Below are positions 57,401 through 64,000 of a stretch of DNA of 64,000 bases, in pieces. Made by a program: the position numbers and the translations under genes. The first letter of the stretch is position 1. The number at the start of each line of letters is the position of its first letter. The notes beneath the pieces are model-generated. The model was not told where the DNA came from. It saw nothing but the letters and a program-made list of their open reading frames with translations, and did not search any database. The DNA lies in contig NC_092091.1 in assembly GCF_045679555.1 (NCBI RefSeq), positions 85,871,962 to 85,935,961 of the forward strand, in the 5' to 3' direction. Source of the stretch: Salvelinus alpinus. Its lineage: Eukaryota; Chordata; Actinopteri; Salmoniformes; Salmonidae.

Positions 57401-57482
57401 GTTATGAGGGTGCTGCGGCGCCCCGAGAAAAATACATGAATGTAATTAGATTTTTTTACTTTTTGGAAAACCATTTTCCCCC

Positions 57483-57966
57483 TGTGGTAGACCAGGGGGT
57501 TTGGTCAAGACGTTTACCCAGATCAGACACGAACAGAGTAGGATTAGCTCGGTTTCAAGGGTGTTTATTTAAATAATAAATCAAAAAGATAAAGATAGGT
57601 CTCCCCCATGAGACCCTCTCCGGGATACCGTCTTCTACGCTCCGGGTCTTGCTGTATCCTGTCCAGCACAAAAACTGAACTCCCGCCTCATACCTCTGCA
57701 ACCGTCCCCAACTATACGGGAGTCCTTTCCTCCCCCACTCTCTCTGTGTGCTGCCCTTCTGGCAGCTCTATGGGCCTTGCACAGCTGGTGAGCAACCAGC
57801 CCCTGATTACTCACCAACTCCCAGTCAGCCACAATTAGTCCTGGCCGGAGAGCCCGTCGAGACCTGGCACGTCCAGCAGATGGAGCCATCGGCTCGTGAT
57901 GTATACTCTGTCTGTCACCAGGCCTCGACGAGTCTCCCCCTGGTGGCTGACCTGCTGTACGCCACA
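57483..57966 (-). mobile_element. Solo LTR
   Basis: A 484-base element, TGTGGCGTACAG at its minus-strand start and CTACCACA at its end. AATAAA on the minus strand lies about 90 bases from the 3' end, which sets the orientation. No clear target duplication and no internal coding region. Confidence 0.6.
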
Positions 57967-58050
57967 CCCACTAGTAGTCCAGTACTGTATCAGTGGTTTG
58001 ATATAGCCTTCTGTAGCGAGCCCAAAATTAACTTCTTACCTATAGGTCTA

Positions 58051-58465
58051 CATCATCATCCTCTGTCTGCATCCTAATCCCTACCTGTAGTCTACCTGCC
58101 TCTGGTATAATGCATTTCCACCTCTCACTCCATCAGTGTTGCTCTGTCTGCATCCTAATCCCTACCTGTAGTCTACCTACCTCTGGTATAATGCATTTCC
58201 ACCTCTCACTCCATCAGTGTTGCTCTGTCTGCATCCTAATCCCTACCTGTAGTCTACCTACCTCTGGTATAATGCATTTCCACCTCTCACTCCATCAATG
58301 TTACTCTGTCTGCATCCTAATCCCTACCTGTAGTCTACCTACCTCTGGTATAATGCATTTCCACCTCTCACTCCATCAGTGTTGCTCTGTCTGCATCCTA
58401 ATCCCTACCTGTAGTCTACCTACCTCTGGTATAATGCATTTCCACCTCTCACTCCATCAGTGTTG
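58051..58465. repeat. 81-bp minisatellite
   Basis: Five near-identical units with 'tctgcatcctaatccctacc'. Confidence 0.95.
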
Positions 58466-58469
58466 CTTG

Positions 58470-59010
58470 TCCATCTTCCTGAATTAAAAGATGAACAGAT
58501 CAATATTGCTGCATAACGTCATTAAATATTGCTAAGTTATTTATCTATAGTGTGGATGTAGGGCTGTTTTTAGTATATAATGAGCACCCAGATGCTGCGT
58601 AGGCAACACAATAATATCAGACAGACAAACTGGCCCTGCTGCCTCCGTGTTGACTACTATGTTGCAATATGAATATTCTCAGAGTTGTCTTGTTGATACT
58701 AAATGTTTCAATTTCTCTACTAAATGTTTCAATTTCTCCGAGCCGCCTCGTTCATTTATACAATGTTTCAATATTATCAGAGCCACCTTGTTGATGCAAT
58801 GCTTCAGTATTCACAGAATGTTTCCTTTCCCTGGTGAATAATGCAGACAGGCAAATACAAAATGAGCTGGGTGCACACATCATAAGGAACATCTCTGAAT
58901 GCAGAGCAACAATTTTGTTGGGAAGCACATGAGACAATTACACTTTCATAGTACACAATACGAACCGCTCCACAATGGTGACTTCATATACATTATAGCA
59001 GGGGGTCGAC
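58470..59010. other. About 540 bases with no gene seen
   Basis: Unique-looking sequence with a small internal repeat of 'actaaatgtttcaatttctc'. No supported frame. Confidence 0.5.
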
Positions 59011-59755
59011 GACGTTTTTCAATGTACAAATGATCCTCCCATTTCTAAAGATCTGCGTGCCTGTATAACGCCCCACCCAGCAGACTGTCGACCAATCACG
59101 TTCACGTTGTCATGCTGCGTCACGCGGTTGCTAAACCAATCGTCACGTAATCCCTTCTCAAAGTCAGTGTACTTTATGTCGAGAAACTGCCTATTTTCAT
59201 CAAAAGTACGTACTGTCACGATTCCAAAGCTATACGATACTACAGAGAGCAAGTTAATTATCTCACATCTCCGAAAATATCTGTAATGTTGTATTTATTT
59301 TTGACAAAACTCATGATAATATTGTGTTTTTGATCTAGAGCCCAATAAACTCCCATTCAATCCTTGAAAGAGCCTCTCCTTGTCCCAGAATCACCCAGAA
59401 TGCACCGCGCCGCCTATTGGGGTAGCAAGGGCAACGTTTCCCATCTCCGCAAAAGTATTTCTGAAGTTGTGAATGTTAGATTCCACTCTGTGAGACACAT
59501 CGATCTACAGGTTGAATATGGTGAGATTGTAGACTCCTAAATTGACAGTGCAGTTTGTTTAGGTGATTTAACAGCTAGTTAGCTACTTCACATGCTGATA
59601 TTGTCTTTGGTATTATTGTGTGTAGATACGTTTAGCTACCAGCCAGCCCATACAGAGAGCATTGCATTGTGGATTTTGTAGTCGACTTGAGCTGCAACAG
59701 ATTTCCTCAACGATTTTCCATCTTGCTACCAACCTTATTATAACGCCAAAATGAA
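59011..59755. mobile_element. Probable high-copy salmonid element, ends not defined
   Basis: Contains 'gggggtcgacgacgtttttc' and 'cctccccttgtcc'-like conserved phrases that I recall as dispersed in salmonid genomes. The 77-residue minus-strand frame (59019-59252) has no recognisable domain. Confidence 0.35.
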
Positions 59756-59875
59756 ACATTTGTTTACAAAAAGTATTGTTCTCACATACAAGTATTATTT
59801 AACACTGTCAAGTAAAGGAATGAGTGATGAATATTTTCATCTTGTATTTCATGATATTCTTCATTCTTTGAATCC

Positions 59876-60020
59876 AGGCTGCATCACATCCGGCCGTGAT
59901 TGGGAGTCCCGTAGGGCGGCGCACAATTGTCCCAGCGTCGTCTGGGTTAGGCCGGGGTAGGCCGTCATTGTAAATAAGAATGTGTTCTTAACTGATTTGC
60001 TTAGTTACATAAAGGTTATA
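59876..60020 (+). mobile_element. 5'-truncated tRNA-derived SINE
   Basis: 'ccgtgattgggagtcccgta', 'taggccgtcattgtaaataa' and the shared tail 'tagttacataaaggtt'. A different family head from 6591 but the same LINE-derived tail. Confidence 0.7.
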
Positions 60021-60351
60021 TAAAAAATAATTTTATCTGGCATAGTTTACATTCACAGTCAGCTGTTTTATGCTCTGGTTACTTTCACATTGATGTTGGT
60101 ATTTGAAGTCAGCATTGAAGTGTGTATTATGCATCTATTTCATTGTACTGTTCCACCAGTAGACTAAATGAGTCAATGTAGCCTCTGTATGATGAGGTTG
60201 AGTAGTACATTGTACATCCATTCCACAGACCTTTAAACCTAATATGAACCTAATATTGCAGTGATAATTCATGTCTGGGGGCATTAATTTATGTTACTAT
60301 TTGGAGAACAGCAAAAACTATTTTAGAGTTTAAGTACAGTAAATTATCAGG

Positions 60352-60921
60352 TGGGGGGATTTCTACACACCCCATTTAGCCATACCCTAGGTTTAGCTGT
60401 ATTTCTACACATCCCATTTAGCCATACCCTAGGTTTAGCTGTATTTCTACACACCCCATTTAGCCATACCCTAGGTTTAGCTGTATTTCTACACACCCCA
60501 TTTAGCCATACCCTAGGTTTAGCTGTATTTCTACACATCCCATTTAGCCATACCCTAGGATTAGCTGTATTTATACACATCCCATTTAGCCATACCCTAG
60601 GTTTAGCTGTATTTATACACATCCCATTTAGCCATACCCTAGGATTAGCTGTATTTATACACACCCCATTTAGCCATACCCTAGGTTTAGCTGTATTTCT
60701 ACACATCCCATTTAGCCATACCCTAGGATTAGCTGTATTTATACACATCCCATTTAGCCATGCCCTAGGTTTAGCTGTATTTCTACACATCCCATTTAGC
60801 CATACCCTAGGTTTAGCTGTATTTCTACACACCCCATTTAGCCATGCCCTAGGTTTAGCTGTATTTCTACACACCCCATATAGCCATACCCTAGGTTTAG
60901 CTGTATTTCTACACACCCAAA
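60352..60921. repeat. 42-bp minisatellite, open on both strands
   Basis: About 13.5 copies with 'cccatttagccataccctag'. It gives long frames in both directions (about 190 residues each) only because the unit is a multiple of three without stops. Confidence 0.95.
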
Positions 60922-60939
60922 CTACTTAATGCGGCTATG

Positions 60940-61130
60940 GGACAGGAGGATGGGAGGGGAGATGGAGAGAGAGGGAGATGTCAACAGAGATGGGCTGACA
61001 GAATAACATGCAGTCAACTCAATATCTTTTCATTATTGACTTCTCACCAGTGATGTCATCACAACCAGTAACCTTTTCCACTCTTCCACTCTTAGTCCGA
61101 CTCAGCCTGACCGGGACCTACGATATGAAT
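60940..61130 (+). repeat. Module 'Z' copy 3
   Basis: Matches 44,490-44,690 ('gagggagatgtcaacagaga', 'ctgacagaataacatgcagt'). It marks the right end of the second duplicated unit. Confidence 0.75.
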
Positions 61131-61189
61131 TATTTTAAAAACAGACGAAAGCAAATTTGTTAAATTTGATTCCCCACACGTTTCAAGTA

Positions 61190-61960
61190 GACATCCGAAC
61201 ATCACACCTGCGGGACAGGTACAGGATGGCAACAACAACTGCCTGAGTTACACCAGGAACGCATAATCCCTCCATCAGTGCTCAGACTGTCCTCAATAGG
61301 CTGAGAGAGGCTGGACTGAGGGCTTGTAGGCCTGTTGTAAGGCAGGTCCTCACCAGCCTGTTGTAAGGCAGGTCCTCACCAGCCTGTTGTAACGCAGGTC
61401 CTCACCAGACATCACCGGCAACAACGTTGCATATGGGCATAAACCCACCGTCCCTGGTCCAGACAGGACTGGCAAAAAGTGCTCTTCACTGACAAGTCGC
61501 TGTTTTGTCTCACCAGGGGTGAGGAAGGAATGAGCGTTACACCAAGGCCTGTACTCTGGATCGAGATCGATTGGAGGTGGAGGGTCCGTCATGGTCTGGG
61601 GCGGTGTGTCACAACATCATCGGATTGAGCTTCTTGTCATTGCTGTCAATTTCAACGCTGTGCGTTACATGGAAGATATCCTCCTCCCTCATGTGGTACT
61701 CTTCCAGCATGCTCATCCTGACATGACCCTCCAGCATGACAATGCCACCAGCCATACTGCTCGTTCTGCGTATTATTTCCTGCAAGACAGGAATGTCAGT
61801 TTTCTGCCATGGCCAGCGAAGAGCCCGGATCTCAATCCCATTGAGCACGTCTGGGACCTGTTGGATCGGAGGGTGAGGGCTAGGCCCATTCTCCCCAGGA
61901 ATGTTTCAAGGTCTGACAAACACAGCTCTGTGACCTTTCACCTCAGATGAGGAGTGGAGA
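61190..61960 (+). mobile_element. Tc1-like transposase fragment, plus strand
   Basis: Frame 61591-61950 encodes the catalytic core style of Tc1/mariner: MVWGGVS, LQHDNATSHTARSA and WPAKSPDLNPIEHVWDLLDR, with DDE-type Asp and Glu residues visible. The upstream part (61,205-61,590) is frame-broken and has an internal triplication of 'agcctgttgtaaggcaggtc'. Terminal repeats not found. Inactive remnant. Confidence 0.82.
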
Positions 61961-62008
61961 TATTGGTGGATGTGATGGAGATGTAAAAAATATCTCCAGT
62001 TTAAACAG

Positions 62009-62580
62009 ATGGATTATGATGTCATTTACAAAATAGCCTCCAACACTCTACTCAGCAAATTGGATGCAGTCTATCACAGTGCCATCCGTTTTGTCACCGA
62101 AGCCCCGTATACCACCCACCACTGCAACCTGTATGCTCTCGTTGGCTGGCCCCCGCTTCATATTCCTTGCCAAACCCACTGGCTCCAGGTCATCAATAAG
62201 TCTTTGCTTGGTAAAGCCCCGCCTTATCTCAGCTCACTGGTCACCATAACAACACCCACCCTAGCACGCACCCCAGCAGGTATATTTCATTGGTCACCCC
62301 CAAAGCCAGCCCCTCCTTTTGCCACCTTTCCTTCCAGTTTTCTGCTGCCAATGACTGGAACGAATTGCAAAAATCACTGAAGCTGGAGACTTATATCTCC
62401 CTCACTAACTTTAAGCATCAGTTGTCAGAGCATTGTTACAGATCATTGAACCTGTATATAGCCCATCTGTAAATTGCCCACCCAACGACCTCATCCCCAT
62501 ATTCCTATTTATTTATTTGCTCCTTTGCACCCTAGTATCTCTACTTGCACATTCATCTTCTCCTCATCAATCACTTCAGT
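62009..62580 (+). mobile_element. LINE reverse transcriptase C-terminal remnant, plus strand
   Basis: Two overlapping frames give LLSKLDAVYHSAIRFVTEAP, LVGWPPLHI, KAPPYLSSLV and FQFSAANDWNELQKSLKLET, the thumb/C-terminal region of a non-LTR reverse transcriptase. A frame shift lies near 62,290. Different family from the L2 at 5593. Confidence 0.75.
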
Positions 62581-62589
62581 GTTTAATTG

Positions 62590-64000
62590 CTTAAAATGTC
62601 TTATGGCTGGGTGGCAGTATTGAGTAGCTTGGATGAAAATGTGCCCAGAGTAAACTGCCTACTACTCAGGCCCAGAGGCTAAGATATGCATATTATTAGT
62701 AGATTTTGATAGAAAACACTCTGAAGTTCCTAAAACGGTTTGAATGATGTCTGTGAGTATAACAGAACTAATATGGCAGGCAAAAACCTGAGAAAAAATC
62801 CAACCAGGAAGTGGGAAATCTGAGGTTTGTATGTTTGCCTATCCAATACACAGTGTCTGTGGGGTCATATTGTACTTCCTAAGGCTTCCACTAGATGTCA
62901 ACAGTCGTTAGAACCTAGTTTGATGCCTCTACTGTGAAGAATGAGGGAAAGAGAGCTCTGAGTCAGGTGTGAGCATGAGCTGATGACGCGCGTTCACGTG
63001 AGAGCGACCTGTGTTCCATTGCATTTCTGAAGACAAAGGAATTCTCCGGTTGAAACATTATTGAAGATTTATGTTAATAACATCCTAAAGATTGATTCTA
63101 TACATCGTTTGACATGTTTCTACGAACTGTAATGGAATTGTTTGGCTTTTCGTCTGACCTGAGCGTCATGAATTTGGATTACTGGACTGAACGCGCGAAC
63201 AAAAAGGAGGTATTTGGACATAAATGATGGACTATATCGAACAAAACAAACATTTATTGTGGAACGGGGATTCCTGGGAGTGCATTCTGATGAAGATCAT
63301 CAAAGGTAAGTGAATATTTATAATGCTATTTCTGACATCTGTTGACTCCACAACATGGCGGATATCTGTATGGCTTATTTGGTCTCTGAGCGCTGAACTC
63401 AGATTATAGCATGGTGTGCTTTTTCCGTAAAGTTCTTTTGAAATCTGACACAGCGGTTGCATTAAGGAGACGTTTATCTAAAGTTCCATGTATAATACTT
63501 GTATCTTTTATCAATGTTTATTATGAGTATTTCTGTATATTGATGTGGCTCTCTGCAAAATCACTGGATGTTTTGGAGGCAAAACATTACTGAACGTAAC
63601 GCGCCAATGTAAACTAAGATTTTTGGATATAAATATGAACTTTGTCGAACAAAACATACATGTATTGTGAAACATGAAGTCCTATGAGTGTCATCTGATG
63701 AAGATCATCAAAGGTTAGTGATTAATTTTATCTCTTTCTGCTTTTTGTGACTCCTCTCTGTGGCTGGAAAAATGGCTTGGTTTTTCTGTGACTAGGTGCA
63801 GACCTAACATAATCGTTTGGTTTGCTTTCGTCGTAAAGCCTTTTGGAAATCGGACACTGTGGTGGGATTAACAACAAGTTCATCTTTCATATGGTGTAAA
63901 ATACTTGTATGTCTAAGGAATTTTAATTATGAGATTTCTGTTGTTTTAAATTTGGCGCCCTGCACTTTCACTGGCTGTTGTCATATCGATCCCGTTAACG
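62590..64000. mobile_element. High-copy salmonid repeat with internal ~410-base tandem duplication
   Basis: Starts near 'ggctgggtggcagtattgag'. Two diverged copies of a ~410-base unit (about 63,190-63,595 and 63,596 to the window end) share 'gatgaagatcatcaaagg' and 'gtcgaacaaaacatacat'. I recall it as a dispersed element in salmonids; its class is unknown to me. It runs off the right edge. Confidence 0.5.

Noticed and set aside
57635..57967. 110-residue minus-strand frame
   Set aside because: Covers a solo LTR; no retroelement protein motif.
60347..60929. Two opposed frames of about 190 residues
   Set aside because: 42-base array, same effect.

Overview
The window is nuclear DNA of a bony fish, almost certainly a salmonid. 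Pointers are the HpaI-type tRNA-derived SINEs, an L2-clade LINE with the salmonid-style 3' end, several Tc1-like transposons and MITEs, short 'tatagtgcacta' palindromic repeats, and very dense minisatellites. By my tally tandem arrays cover about 28 kb (about 44 %) of the 64 kb. Nothing prokaryotic, viral or CRISPR-like is present.

Region 1 (about 0.8-19.6 kb, + strand): the 3' part of a FERM/PDZ scaffold gene, best matched to FRMPD1. Five exons (826-1042, 2773-2955, 3884-4028, 11242-12696, 12898-16631) join with matching phases into one open frame of 1,910 residues to a stop. They are followed by a 3' UTR with an 18-bp array and an ATTAAA signal at 19621. The introns are mostly arrays. The 7.2-kb third intron also holds a 4.2-kb L2 LINE (minus strand) split by a SINE.

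Region 2 (about 21.0-32.0 kb, - strand, convergent with region 1): a secreted C1q-domain protein gene. It has a signal peptide and coiled-coil exon, two short coiled-coil exons and the first part of the C1q domain. The domain stops at TNIG, where a 21-bp array begins, and I find no continuation. Intron 1 (8.1 kb) is about 80 % minisatellite, including a 4.1-kb 54-bp array. A solo LTR with a 5-bp target duplication lies between the two genes.

Region 3 (32-41.6 kb): no gene recognised. It holds arrays, a composite DNA transposon, and a palindromic MITE whose centre has expanded into a 1.35-kb 28-bp array.

Region 4 (41.6-61.1 kb, + strand): a locally duplicated module. An upstream cassette occurs six times; two copies keep the same signal-peptide exon (42442-42484 and 56558-56600). 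One copy has a candidate second micro-exon, and no downstream domain exon is visible. The copies are separated by long 39-bp and 79-bp arrays, GA-rich arrays, a nested Tc1/L2 insertion, a Tc1 MITE and a solo LTR. Region 5 (61.2-64 kb) is transposon sequence.

The main observation of the hunt is that several minisatellites in two unrelated genes are built from the splice junction itself. Each unit contains the last exon bases plus the GT donor (1042, 12696, 22591, weakly 4028), or the AG acceptor plus the first exon bases (11242). They place from two to about 50 decoy splice sites beside the true one.
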